Source of the DNA: Microbacterium marinum
Lineage (GTDB): Bacteria; Actinomycetota; Actinomycetes; Actinomycetales; Microbacteriaceae
Length of the DNA stretch: 64,000 nucleotides
Direction: 5' to 3'
Assembly: GCF_014204835.1 (NCBI RefSeq)
Contig: NZ_JACHMD010000001.1
Span: 1,240,001-1,304,000, forward strand
This document shows, one piece after another, positions 54,693 through 62,916 of this stretch (within the stretch, counting starts at the first letter, position 1; each line of letters begins with the position of its first letter). The translations under genes were made by a program, and so were the position numbers. Below the pieces are notes generated by a model. It did not search any database. It was not told the origin of the DNA and saw nothing but the letters and a program-made list of their open reading frames with translations.

Positions 54693-57600
54693 TGGGGTGG
54701 GGCAACAACCCGTCGGTCTCGTGGTCGGAGATGGAGCGGATCCTCAGCGACCGGCGCCGGCCCGAGGGAGCGCCGTCGGGTGCGGACGGCGGTGACAGTC
54801 CGGCCTGGTCGCACAAGCGCGGAAAGTACCGTGCGCCCGAGATCGAGCGTCCGACCGAGACCGTGCCGTACGCCGAACTGCACGCGCACTCGTCGTTCTC
54901 GTTCCTCGACGGCGCCTCGTCGCCGGAGGAGCTCGTCGAGGAGGCGGAACGGCTGGGCCTGCACGCCCTCGCGGTGACCGACCACGATGGGTTCTACGGC
55001 ATCGTCCGCTTCGCCGAGGCGGCGGAGCACCTGCAGCTGCAGACCGTCTTCGGTGCCGAGCTGTCGCTCGGTCTGCCCGGTCCGCAGAACGGTGAGCCAG
55101 ACCCGCACGGCAGCCATCTGCTGGTGCTCGCCCGGGGTGAAGAGGGCTACCACCGGCTTGCCGCCGCGATCACGCACGCGCAGCTGTCGGGGGGCGAGAA
55201 GGGGCGCCCGGTCTATGATCTCCACGATCTGGCGGACCGCGCTGGAGGTCACTGGCAGATCTTGACGGGATGCCGCAAGGGCGCCGTCCGGCGGACGCTC
55301 GCCGAGGACGGGCCGGCTGCCGCGGCCTACGAGCTCGACCGGCTCGTCGACCTGTTCGGGCCCGAGCGGGTCGATGTCGAGCTCATCGATCAGGGCGCGC
55401 CGACCGACTCGCGTGACAACGACGTGCTGGCCGCGCTCGCCGCGGAGCGCGGGCTGCCGATCGTCGCGACGAACAACGTGCACTACGCCGTGCCCGAGAA
55501 AGTGCACCTCGCGGCGGCGGTCGCGGCGGTGCGGGCCAACCGCGGCCTCGACGAGCTCGACGGGTGGCTGCCCTCGCACGCGAGCGCGCATCTGCGCTCG
55601 GGCGCCGAGATGGCGCGGCGGTTCCGGCGGTATCCGGGGGCGGTGGAGCGCACGGTCGAGCTCGCCGACGAGCTCGCGTTCCCGCTGCGCCGCGCGAAGC
55701 CCGCGCTGCCGAAGATGCAGGTGCCCGAGGGGCACACGCCGATGACGTGGCTGCGTCACCTCGTGTGGGAGGCGGTGCCCCGCAAATACCCGGATGCCAC
55801 CGACGCGAACCGTGCGCGCATCGAGAAGGAGCTCGGCGTCATCGAGCAGAAGGACTTCCCCGGGTACTTCCTCATCGTGCACGGCATCGTGCAGGAGGCG
55901 CGGCGCCGCGGCATCCTGTGCCAGGGGCGGGGGTCGGCTGCGAACAGTGCCGTCTGCTATCTGCTCGATATCACGGCGATCGACTCGATCTTCTACAATC
56001 TGCCGTTCGAGCGGTTCCTGTCAGCGCTGCGCGACGAGGAGCCCGACATCGACGTCGACTTCGACTCGGACCGGCGCGAGGAGATCATCCAGTGGGTCTA
56101 CGAGACGTACGGGCGTGAGCGGGCGGCGCAGGTCGCGAACGTCATCCAGTACCGGCCGAAGAACGCGGTCCGCGACATGGCGAAGGCGCTCGGGCACTCG
56201 CCGGGGCAGCAGGATGCCTGGTCTAAGCAGGTTGAGCGCTGGGGTGCGGTGCTCGACACCCCGCCCGACCATGACATCCCCGAGCGGGTGGTCGCGTACG
56301 CGGGGGAGCTGCTGAAGGCGCCTCGGCATCTCGGCATCCATTCGGGAGGGATGGTGCTCACCGATCGGCCGGTGGGGGAGGTGGTGCCGATCGAGCATGC
56401 GCGCATGAAGAACCGCACCGTCATCCAGTGGGACAAGGACGATGCCGCGTGGATGGGGCTCGTGAAGTTCGACCTGCTGGGGCTCGGGATGCTCGCCGCG
56501 CTCCAGTACTGCTTCGACATGATCGCGGCGGCGACGGGGGAGCAGTGGTCGCTCGACACCATGCCGAAGGAGGAGGCGGCGGTCTACGACATGCTGTGCC
56601 GCGCCGATTCGATCGGCGTGTTCCAGGTCGAGTCCCGCGCGCAGATGGGCCTGTTGCCCCGCCTGCAGCCGCGGAAGTTCTACGACCTCGTCGTCGAGAT
56701 CGCGCTCATCCGTCCGGGGCCGATCCAGGGCGGCGCGGTGCACCCGTTCGTGCGGCGCAAGCTCGGCGACGAGCCGATCACCTACGCGCACCCGAAGCTC
56801 AAGCCGGTGCTGGAGCGGACGCTCGGCATCCCAGTGTTCCAGGAGCAGCTCATGCAGATGGGCATGGCGATCGGTGACCTCTCGGGGGAGGATGCCGACC
56901 TGCTGCGCCGTGCGATGGGATCGAAGCGCGGGATCGAGCGGATCGACTCGCTGAAGAAGAAGCTGTACGAGGGGATGGCGCGCAACGGCCTGACCGGCAA
57001 GGCTGCCGACGACATCTACGTGAAGATCCAGGCGTTCGCGAACTTCGGTTTCGCCGAGAGCCACTCACTGTCGTTCGGTCTGCTCGTCTACGCGTCGTCG
57101 TGGCTGAAGCTGCACTATCCGGCGGCGTTCCTCGCGGCGCTGCTGCGCGCGCAGCCGATGGGCTTCTACTCGCCCGCGACCCTGACCGCCGACGCCCGCC
57201 GGCACGGGGTGGAGGTGCGTCGCCCCGACCTGCTCGCGTCGGGGGTGGACGCGGGGCTCGAGCCGGTGTCGGAGTCCGCTGCGGAGCTTCGCCGCCCGCC
57301 GACGGGCCGGGACGCCTGCGCCGATCGTCTTCAGCCACCCGTGCCGGAGTTCGACCGGTCGCTGCCGGATGAGTCGGCCGCCCACCGGCGCGACGGGGAG
57401 TTCGCCGTGCGGCTGGGGCTCGCGTCGGTGACGGGCATCGGGGTACCGCTGGCGACGAAAATCGTGGCGGAGCGTGACGCGTCCGGTCCGTATCGAGACC
57501 TGCGCGACCTCGTACGTCGGACCGGTGCGACGGCGGCGCAGCTGGAGGCCCTCGCCACGGCCGGAGCCTTCGAGGGCCTCGGCATCAGCCGGCGCGAGGG

Positions 57601-58105
57601 CATCTGGCTGGCCGGGGATGCCGCGCAGGACCGGCAGGAGTTCCTCGAAGGGTCGCTGGTGTCGGTGCAGCCGCCGCTGTTCCCCGACCAGTCCAGCTAC
57701 GACGTCCTCGCCGCCGATCTGTGGGCGACCGGTCTGTCGTCGGATGACCATCCGCTCACGCACTACCGGTCGCAGCTCCATGCACGCGGGGTGATCACCT
57801 CCCGCGGCATGCGCGTGCATGAGGTGGGTCGGCGCATCGAGGTCGCGGGCCTGGTCACGCACCGGCAGCGGCCGGCGACGGCATCCGGCATCACGTTCCT
57901 GAACCTCGAGGACGAGCACGGTGTGATGAACGTCATCTGCTCGGTCGGGGTGTGGAACAGGTATCGGCGCATCCTGCGCGACAGTCCTGCCCTCATCGCA
58001 CGCGGCATGCTCGAGCGCTCGCCGGAAGGGGTCACCAACCTCGTCGCCGACGCGTTCGACGACCTGCGCGTCGGGGTGCAGCACCGCTCGCGCGATTTCC
58101 GGTGA
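54692..58105 (+). CDS. dnaE2: Error-prone DNA polymerase DnaE2
   Basis: A 1137-aa C-family polymerase for damage-induced translesion synthesis. The N-terminal PHP domain begins AELHAHSSFSFLDG. The palm acidic motif is PDIDVDFDSDRREEI. NFGFAESHSLSFG and an OB domain near the C terminus (IEVAGLVTHRQRP) match the family. The start ATG 54692 overlaps the imuB stop, giving coupled translation. The cassette imuA'-imuB-dnaE2 is the known mycobacterial mutasome set. Confidence 0.95.
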   Translation: MGWGNNPSVSWSEMERILSDRRRPEGAPSGADGGDSPAWSHKRGKYRAPEIERPTETVPYAELHAHSSFSFLDGASSPEELVEEAERLGLHALAVTDHDGFYGIVRFAEAAEHLQLQTVFGAELSLGLPGPQNGEPDPHGSHLLVLARGEEGYHRLAAAITHAQLSGGEKGRPVYDLHDLADRAGGHWQILTGCRKGAVRRTLAEDGPAAAAYELDRLVDLFGPERVDVELIDQGAPTDSRDNDVLAALAAERGLPIVATNNVHYAVPEKVHLAAAVAAVRANRGLDELDGWLPSHASAHLRSGAEMARRFRRYPGAVERTVELADELAFPLRRAKPALPKMQVPEGHTPMTWLRHLVWEAVPRKYPDATDANRARIEKELGVIEQKDFPGYFLIVHGIVQEARRRGILCQGRGSAANSAVCYLLDITAIDSIFYNLPFERFLSALRDEEPDIDVDFDSDRREEIIQWVYETYGRERAAQVANVIQYRPKNAVRDMAKALGHSPGQQDAWSKQVERWGAVLDTPPDHDIPERVVAYAGELLKAPRHLGIHSGGMVLTDRPVGEVVPIEHARMKNRTVIQWDKDDAAWMGLVKFDLLGLGMLAALQYCFDMIAAATGEQWSLDTMPKEEAAVYDMLCRADSIGVFQVESRAQMGLLPRLQPRKFYDLVVEIALIRPGPIQGGAVHPFVRRKLGDEPITYAHPKLKPVLERTLGIPVFQEQLMQMGMAIGDLSGEDADLLRRAMGSKRGIERIDSLKKKLYEGMARNGLTGKAADDIYVKIQAFANFGFAESHSLSFGLLVYASSWLKLHYPAAFLAALLRAQPMGFYSPATLTADARRHGVEVRRPDLLASGVDAGLEPVSESAAELRRPPTGRDACADRLQPPVPEFDRSLPDESAAHRRDGEFAVRLGLASVTGIGVPLATKIVAERDASGPYRDLRDLVRRTGATAAQLEALATAGAFEGLGISRREGIWLAGDAAQDRQEFLEGSLVSVQPPLFPDQSSYDVLAADLWATGLSSDDHPLTHYRSQLHARGVITSRGMRVHEVGRRIEVAGLVTHRQRPATASGITFLNLEDEHGVMNVICSVGVWNRYRRILRDSPALIARGMLERSPEGVTNLVADAFDDLRVGVQHRSRDFR

Positions 58106-58210
58106 GCGGACCCGACACGATAGCCGTGCGATCTGCGGTGCGCCAGCCCACGCGCGAGGTGCGACCCGCTCCGTACCGTGGGCCCTCACGGGACGCAGAG
58201 GAGCACGCGC

Positions 58211-58453
58211 ATGGGTGAGATCGAACGTCGACGTTGGACCACGGGGAACATCACGGTGCTGGCGCTCAGTGTCGTCTTCATCATCGTCGCGATCGCTTTC
58301 GCCATTCTCGGAACGCTGTCGCTCTCGATCGAGAATCCGAATGCGGTGCTGGGAGTGGGCATGCTCATCGGCGCCGCGATCGTCGGCATCGCCGGGATCG
58401 CGGGCATCGTCTACACGATCCGCAACCTGGTGCACCCGCGGCCGCAGTCATAG
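58211..58453 (+). CDS. Small two-helix membrane protein
   Basis: An 80-aa protein with helices NITVLALSVVFIIVAIAFAI and GVGMLIGAAIVGIAGIAGIV. No family name is known to me. The ATG at 58211 has GAGGAG upstream, and the gene lies 105 bp after dnaE2 in the same direction. It ends 3 bp from the convergent secreted-protein gene. Confidence 0.7.
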   Translation: MGEIERRRWTTGNITVLALSVVFIIVAIAFAILGTLSLSIENPNAVLGVGMLIGAAIVGIAGIAGIVYTIRNLVHPRPQS

Positions 58454-58456
58454 CGG

Positions 58457-59170
58457 TCACTCGACGATGCGCTGGTCCGTGTTCGAGTAGGTGATGGAGT
58501 CGGCGACCGTGCCGACCAGGCCGAACGTGACGCGCAGCAGCTTCGGCTCGATGCCGTCCTCGGGCGGGGGCGTGTCGGCGCCGAGCGTGAGCGCCTTGCC
58601 GTTCTGGGTCGTCGCGGTCAGCGAGTTCAGATAGACCTGCACGTCGCCGTCGAGGTCCATCGTGTCTGCCGTGGTGACCAGTGCCGGGTGGCTCTGGCCG
58701 GGGGTGACGGTGAGGGAGAAGCCGGTGATCGTGATGTGGTCGGCCGAGATCTTCAGCGCCTCGGTTTCCGATCCGTCTGCGAGCGGAACGGTGACGAGGC
58801 TGATGCCCTTCAGCCCTCGGATCGACAGGGAGTCCGACCCGAGCTGTGCGGGGGGCTGCGTGAAGACCGGCGCCTCGTCATCGGCGACCGGCTCGGCCGG
58901 GGTCGGCGTCGGGCTTGGCGTCTCGGGATCATCCGGCCGCGGAGCCGCCGACTCTCCGGGGAGGGGGAGGTCGGGAACGATGCCGCCGGACTCCGACGGG
59001 CTCGGTGCCGACGTCGGCGTCGGGGAGGGCTCCTCATCGCAGTCCCAGATGCCCGGGATCGGCAGACAGAACGCGGCAGCGACCGGGGCGGCGGCGGCCC
59101 CTGACAGAGCGGATGCCGCGACCATGCCGGCGGCGAGCACGATCGCCGCGCGCGTGCCGCGACGCGTCAC
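58457..59170 (-). CDS. Secreted protein of the DUF6230/DUF6114 module
   Basis: A 237-aa exported protein. The signal peptide runs through VLAAGMVAASALSGAAAAPVAAAF. A short Cys pair (CLPIPGIWDC) is followed by a Pro/Ser/Thr-rich linker to about residue 110. The rest is beta-rich (LSIRGLKGISLVTVPLADG, HITITGFSLTVTPG), similar in style to the DUF6230 protein two genes upstream. GTG start 59170 overlaps the stop of the DUF6114 gene by 4 nt (GTGA), so it is coupled. Confidence 0.75.
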   Translation of the reverse strand: MTRRGTRAAIVLAAGMVAASALSGAAAAPVAAAFCLPIPGIWDCDEEPSPTPTSAPSPSESGGIVPDLPLPGESAAPRPDDPETPSPTPTPAEPVADDEAPVFTQPPAQLGSDSLSIRGLKGISLVTVPLADGSETEALKISADHITITGFSLTVTPGQSHPALVTTADTMDLDGDVQVYLNSLTATTQNGKALTLGADTPPPEDGIEPKLLRVTFGLVGTVADSITYSNTDQRIVE

Positions 59171-59655
59171 GGTGCGACCTCGGCGGTGTCGGCGGTCGCC
59201 TCCTCCGTGGTGTCGCGCGACGCGGCATCCGTGCGCTTCGGTGCCCACGAGACGACGAGCACACCGCCGACCGCGCTGAGCAGCATTCCGATGAGGAACC
59301 CGCCGAGGTTGACACCGATCAGCGAGTACACGGCGACGGCGAGGGCGAGCACCCCGTAGAAGATGCGGTGGGCGGGCATGGCGATGGCGAGGATGCCGAG
59401 AAGGACGAGCGCGAACGGGATGATCGTGGCCTGCAGGCCCTCGATGCCCATCTGGATGTGGAGGTTGCCGAGGTCGAGCTGGCTCGACCCGAACATCTCG
59501 AGTCCACCGAGAGCGACGAGGATGCCTCCGGCGAACGGTCGAGCGCGGCGCCACGCGCGGAAGCGGCCGGTCGTCGCACGCCGCCGCTCGACGTGTCGCG
59601 CCTCGGTCTGTCGTCCGCGGGTGCGCTCGGTCACGACGGTGCTCGTCAGAAGCAC
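59167..59655 (-). CDS. DUF6114 membrane protein
   Basis: A 162-aa protein with four hydrophobic segments (FAGGILVALGGLEMF, TIIPFALVLLGILAIAM, FYGVLALAVAVYSLIGV and FLIGMLLSAVGGVLVVS). The basic N terminus and Ala/Asp-rich C terminus match DUF6114. In actinobacteria these sit between DUF6230 genes as here. The start at 59655 (GTG) overlaps the DUF6230 stop; an in-frame GTG at 59634 is another possibility. Confidence 0.82.
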   Translation of the reverse strand: MLLTSTVVTERTRGRQTEARHVERRRATTGRFRAWRRARPFAGGILVALGGLEMFGSSQLDLGNLHIQMGIEGLQATIIPFALVLLGILAIAMPAHRIFYGVLALAVAVYSLIGVNLGGFLIGMLLSAVGGVLVVSWAPKRTDAASRDTTEEATADTAEVAP

Positions 59656-60239
59656 GTCTCGCCGTCCGTCAGCTCCAGCTTCATGCCGGTGAGCGTGAAG
59701 ACGGAGGCCTGGGTCGACCAGGCGGTCTGCTGCAGGCCGTCGATGGTGATGCCGTCGGCATCCTGCGCGAAATCGCCCGCCGAGCCCTTCGCCTCGGTGT
59801 TCACGGTCGAGGCGTCGACGCCGATGCGGATGTTGGTGAACGACGAATCGCCCTTGAGCCCCGTCATGCCGATCTGCAGGTCGCTCGCCGAGGCGGGGTT
59901 CTTTCCGCCGCCGGCGGTGATGAGCACGCCGACCTTGCCGAGCGGGGTGTCGGTGACGACCGACTGGCAGAGGTCGGAAAGCGTCGCCTGCTTGATGTTC
60001 GCGATCGCGACGGCGTGCTCACCGCCTTCGGTGTCTTTCGTGACGCCGGCGTACTGCGAGAATCCGGTTCCGTCGAGCTTGCTCGCGCTGATCTGGAACT
60101 GGCTGCCCGAGACGGCGAACGAGACGGGCACGGCGCCTTGGGCGACGCCGCCCAGGAGCAGAGCGGATGCCGCGGCGACGGGGACGGCGGCGAGGGTGGC
60201 GCGCCCGAGGCGCGAACGGGTGAGGGTGCGGAACTTCAT
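59646..60239 (-). CDS. DUF6230 surface protein
   Basis: A 197-aa secreted protein. The signal peptide (FRTLTRSRLGRATLAAVPVA, then AASALLLGGVAQGA) precedes a beta-rich domain with FAVSGSQFQISASKL and LQQTAWSTQASVFTLTG. Cysteines occur at SDLCQSV and in the last codons (GETCF). DUF6230 members in streptomycetes lie in the same order with DUF6114 and are of unknown function. GGAGGAT precedes the ATG at 60239. Its promoter faces that of the TetR gene. Confidence 0.82.
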   Translation of the reverse strand: MKFRTLTRSRLGRATLAAVPVAAASALLLGGVAQGAVPVSFAVSGSQFQISASKLDGTGFSQYAGVTKDTEGGEHAVAIANIKQATLSDLCQSVVTDTPLGKVGVLITAGGGKNPASASDLQIGMTGLKGDSSFTNIRIGVDASTVNTEAKGSAGDFAQDADGITIDGLQQTAWSTQASVFTLTGMKLELTDGETCF

Positions 60240-60298
60240 CGATCCTCCGGGTGAGACGGACGGCGGCGGTGCCGTACGGGGGACCACGTTAGACCTCA

Positions 60299-60313
60299 TT
60301 GACAGACAGTCAA
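60299..60313. promoter_or_regulatory. TetR operator candidate
   Basis: TTGAC-AGACA-GTCAA is a perfect inverted repeat between the DUF6230 and TetR genes, overlapping a -35-like TTGACA. It could regulate both. Confidence 0.5.
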
Positions 60314-60371
60314 CAGCGCGCCGGGCAGTGTGAGAGGACTCTCATGCCGAGCCGGACGCGCGGCCGAGACG

Positions 60372-60377
60372 TAGGCT
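60372..60377 (+). promoter_or_regulatory. -10 hexamer of the TetR gene
   Basis: TAGGCT, 6 nt before the GTG at 60384; leaderless pattern. Confidence 0.6.
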
Positions 60378-60383
60378 CGACGC

Positions 60384-60980
60384 GTGGACACCGACCGGCG
60401 CCGGCGCCTCACCCCCGACGAGCGGCGCTCTCAGCTGCTCGCGCTGGGGGTGGCGTTCCTCGCAGATCGGCCGCTCGACGACCTGACGATCGAGGAGCTT
60501 TCCGCGCGTGCTGGTGTGTCCCGCGGGCTGGTCTTCCACTACTTCGGATCGAAGCAGGGACTGCACCGCGCGGTCGTGACGACGGCCGCGGAGAGCATGC
60601 TCGCGGCATCCGCCCCTCGGGCAGAGCTCGACCCGCTGGACCGGCTGCACGACACGCTCGCGCGCATCGTCACGTTCGTCCGCGACTATCGCGGCACCTT
60701 CTTCTCTCTGGTGCGCGGGGTGGCCAGCGGTGATCCCGTGGTGCGCCGGGTGGTCGACGAGTCGCGTGACGCGCACGCCGAGCGGGTGATCGCCGCGTTC
60801 CTGGATCTCGGTGCGGCCGACACCCCGATGCTGCGGGTCGCGTTGCGATCGTGGGTGTCGTTCGTCGAAGAGGTGCTGATCGAGACCACCGAAGACGACA
60901 CTGCGGATGCCGACGAGGTCACTCGCTTTCTCGCGCGGAGCGCGCAGGGGGTCGTGGCCGCGCTGGCCGAGCCCGCCTGA
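60384..60980 (+). CDS. TetR-family regulator
   Basis: A 198-aa regulator. The N-terminal HTH is typical (LTIEELSARAGVSRGLVFHYFGSKQGLHRAVV, shown across about residues 34-66 in two runs). The ligand domain is helical with no known metal or thiol motif. Divergent from the DUF6230 operon, and with a 15-bp palindrome between, it is the likely local repressor. The GTG follows TAGGCT by 6 nt. Confidence 0.9.
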   Translation: MDTDRRRRLTPDERRSQLLALGVAFLADRPLDDLTIEELSARAGVSRGLVFHYFGSKQGLHRAVVTTAAESMLAASAPRAELDPLDRLHDTLARIVTFVRDYRGTFFSLVRGVASGDPVVRRVVDESRDAHAERVIAAFLDLGAADTPMLRVALRSWVSFVEEVLIETTEDDTADADEVTRFLARSAQGVVAALAEPA

Positions 60981-60987
60981 ACGCACG

Positions 60988-61018
60988 AGTGCCCCGAACC
61001 GAATCGGCTCGGGGCACT
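60988..61018. terminator. Hairpin between tetR and the HesB-like gene
   Basis: AGTGCCCCGA and TCGGGGCACT form a 10-bp stem, loop 11 nt, between convergent genes. Confidence 0.75.
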
Positions 61019-61034
61019 TCAATACGTGGGCGGA

Positions 61035-61316
61035 TCAGACCGCCTGTGCGAGGGCGAACCCCACGGATCCGTCCTCGGCGACGCGAGCGTCGAGGACGCG
61101 GTCGTCGAGTGCGACGTTCGCCGCCTCATCGACGAAGACTCGGGCGCCGTCGCTTTCGACGACGGTGTCGCCGGCCTCGGGGGCCTGGGCGAGGGACAGC
61201 GCGTACCCGCTGTCAGGGGCGGTGGCCTCACTGATGCGCAGTCCGCCGGTGGTGGTCGGGATCTGCGACGCGAGGTTCTTGACGGCACTGCTGGCGTTCT
61301 CGGTGAGTGTGAGCAT
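61035..61316 (-). CDS. HesB/IscA-like protein without cysteines
   Basis: A 93-aa protein with the A-type carrier start LTLTENASSAVKNL and the strand pattern GGLRISEA...GYALSLAQ...VFVDEAANVALDD of the HesB fold. None of the three cluster-binding cysteines of A-type iron-sulfur carriers remains; the protein contains no Cys. It is therefore unlikely to carry an iron-sulfur cluster. GGAAGGAG precedes the ATG at 61316. Confidence 0.82.
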   Translation of the reverse strand: MLTLTENASSAVKNLASQIPTTTGGLRISEATAPDSGYALSLAQAPEAGDTVVESDGARVFVDEAANVALDDRVLDARVAEDGSVGFALAQAV

Positions 61317-61503
61317 GGCGCTCTCCTTCCGTGGATTGCATGAGTCGGCCACGATGCCGAGAATCCCGGCGACCTGCAACCGCTGACACACCCTGGGTCG
61401 GCACTCACACGGTTTACGGAGGTTCGCGCCAGTCGCGCGGGATCATCCGCGCGGCGTACCCGGATCATCATGTGGACCGATTCGCTCATCGGCCGCACTC
61501 GGT

Positions 61504-61515
61504 TGACTCGAGTCA
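61504..61515. promoter_or_regulatory. 12-bp palindrome at the start of a lipoprotein gene
   Basis: TGACTCGAGTCA is perfectly symmetric and touches the ATG of the next gene. It is an operator candidate. Confidence 0.35.
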
Positions 61516-61973
61516 TGTCGAATACGCCTGTCTCTTCCCGCCGCATGACCGCGCTCGCCGCGGCGGGCTTGCTCGCCCCTGCCCTGATTCTCACGCTCGC
61601 CGCGTGCGCGAACCCGCTCGATGTCGCCGCCAAAGTCCACACCGAGGAGTTCGCCGACCGCGCCGCCGCCGAGGACGGCTGGGTTGGGGTGACGATGCCG
61701 GCGTGGATCCCAGAAGACGCCGAGCGGATTCGCAATGTCGCAACGACGAACGAGACGAACGCCGTCATCGCCGTCGACGGAGGCGGGCAGCCGCAGGGCT
61801 GCGAGGAGGCAGAGCGCCGCGGGCTGCCCTTCGACAGCCGGTTCGGGAGCCTCGGCGAGAAGCTGCCGACGACGGTCCTGGCATGCGGGCCTTACGAGCT
61901 GGTAGAGACCGGGGGCGGCTGGCTCGGCTGGTTCAGCGCCACGGAAGAGGGGCAGACACCCGGCGATCTCTGA
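61515..61973 (+). CDS. Short secreted lipoprotein, unknown function
   Basis: A 152-aa protein. The signal peptide ends in the lipobox ILTLAAC (about residue 32). The mature part has a WVGVTMPAWIPEDAERI segment and two cysteines (QGCEEAE and LACGPYE) that could form a disulfide. I use ATG 61515; the longer ORF from 61470 lacks support. Function unknown. Confidence 0.7.
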   Translation: MSNTPVSSRRMTALAAAGLLAPALILTLAACANPLDVAAKVHTEEFADRAAAEDGWVGVTMPAWIPEDAERIRNVATTNETNAVIAVDGGGQPQGCEEAERRGLPFDSRFGSLGEKLPTTVLACGPYELVETGGGWLGWFSATEEGQTPGDL

Positions 61974-61993
61974 CCCGCGCGGCGCTGTCCGGT

Positions 61994-61999
61994 TACGGT
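61994..61999 (+). promoter_or_regulatory. -10 hexamer of the propeller-protein gene
   Basis: TACGGT, 5 nt before the ATG at 62005; leaderless pattern. Confidence 0.45.
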
Positions 62000-62004
62000 G
62001 GAGC

Positions 62005-62901
62005 ATGGCCTCCGACATCTTCCCCGCCCGCGGTTTCGCCCTCGAGGGCCAACACTGTCGCGTGCACGTCATCGACGTGACCACCAGCGCCGACCGCATC
62101 GTGTTCGAGACCGATGAGATTCTGCTCGAGGCGCCGAACTGGGCTCCGGAGGGGCTGCTGCTGAACGGCGGCGGGCTGCTGTGGGCGTTGGACCCGGACG
62201 CCGCAGATCCGGCGCTCGCCGAGGTTCCGTTCCCGACCGTTCCGACCTTGAACAACGATCACGTTCTGGTGCCGGGGAGCAATGACATCCTGCTGTCGGC
62301 GAACGACGGTCAGATCTACCGGGCGCCGCGGGGTGGGGGCGAAGCGATACGTCTCACCGACCCGGCAGGCCCTTTCATGCACTTCCTGCACGGGGTCGAC
62401 CCGGATGCGACACTCATCGCGTACACGGCGCTGGCTTTCGTAGACGGGGCGGCGCAGCACGGCGGCATCCGTATCGCGAACATCGACGGTTCGATGGATC
62501 GTCCGATCACGCCGGGGCAGGTGGCCGACGGCAGCGAATGGTCGCCCGACGGGCAGTGGATCTACCTGAACACGGAGCACTTCTCCGAGGCGCCCGGGCA
62601 CGCCCAGATCGCGCGCATGCGCGTCGACGGCACCGAACTCGACCAGCTGACGTTCGATGAGCGGGTGAACTGGTTCCCGCACTTCGCGCCGCACGGCGAG
62701 ACGGCCGTGTACCTCAGCTACCCGCCGGGGACCGAGGGGCATCCGGCCGACCTCGAGGTGGAGCTGCGCCTGGTGCGGGGCGGCCAGTGGCGGCATCCCG
62801 AGACCGTCGCCACCCTGCCGGGCGGGCAGGGCACGATCAACGTGAACAGCTGGGCGCCCGACGGGTCGCGATTCGCCTACGTTGACTACCCGGTCGGCTG
62901 A
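62005..62901 (+). CDS. TolB-like beta-propeller protein
   Basis: A 298-aa cytosolic protein without signal peptide. It is built of PD40/WD40-like beta-propeller repeats, with blade ends NWAPEGLLLN, EWSPDGQWIYLN, HFAPHGETAVYLS and SWAPDGSRFAYVD. It resembles the TolB C-terminal propeller in style, but with no N-terminal domain. It may bind a ligand or partner protein. It is convergent with the SGNH hydrolase gene. Confidence 0.85.
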   Translation: MASDIFPARGFALEGQHCRVHVIDVTTSADRIVFETDEILLEAPNWAPEGLLLNGGGLLWALDPDAADPALAEVPFPTVPTLNNDHVLVPGSNDILLSANDGQIYRAPRGGGEAIRLTDPAGPFMHFLHGVDPDATLIAYTALAFVDGAAQHGGIRIANIDGSMDRPITPGQVADGSEWSPDGQWIYLNTEHFSEAPGHAQIARMRVDGTELDQLTFDERVNWFPHFAPHGETAVYLSYPPGTEGHPADLEVELRLVRGGQWRHPETVATLPGGQGTINVNSWAPDGSRFAYVDYPVG

Positions 62902-62916
62902 GGTCGCGCCTGCGCC

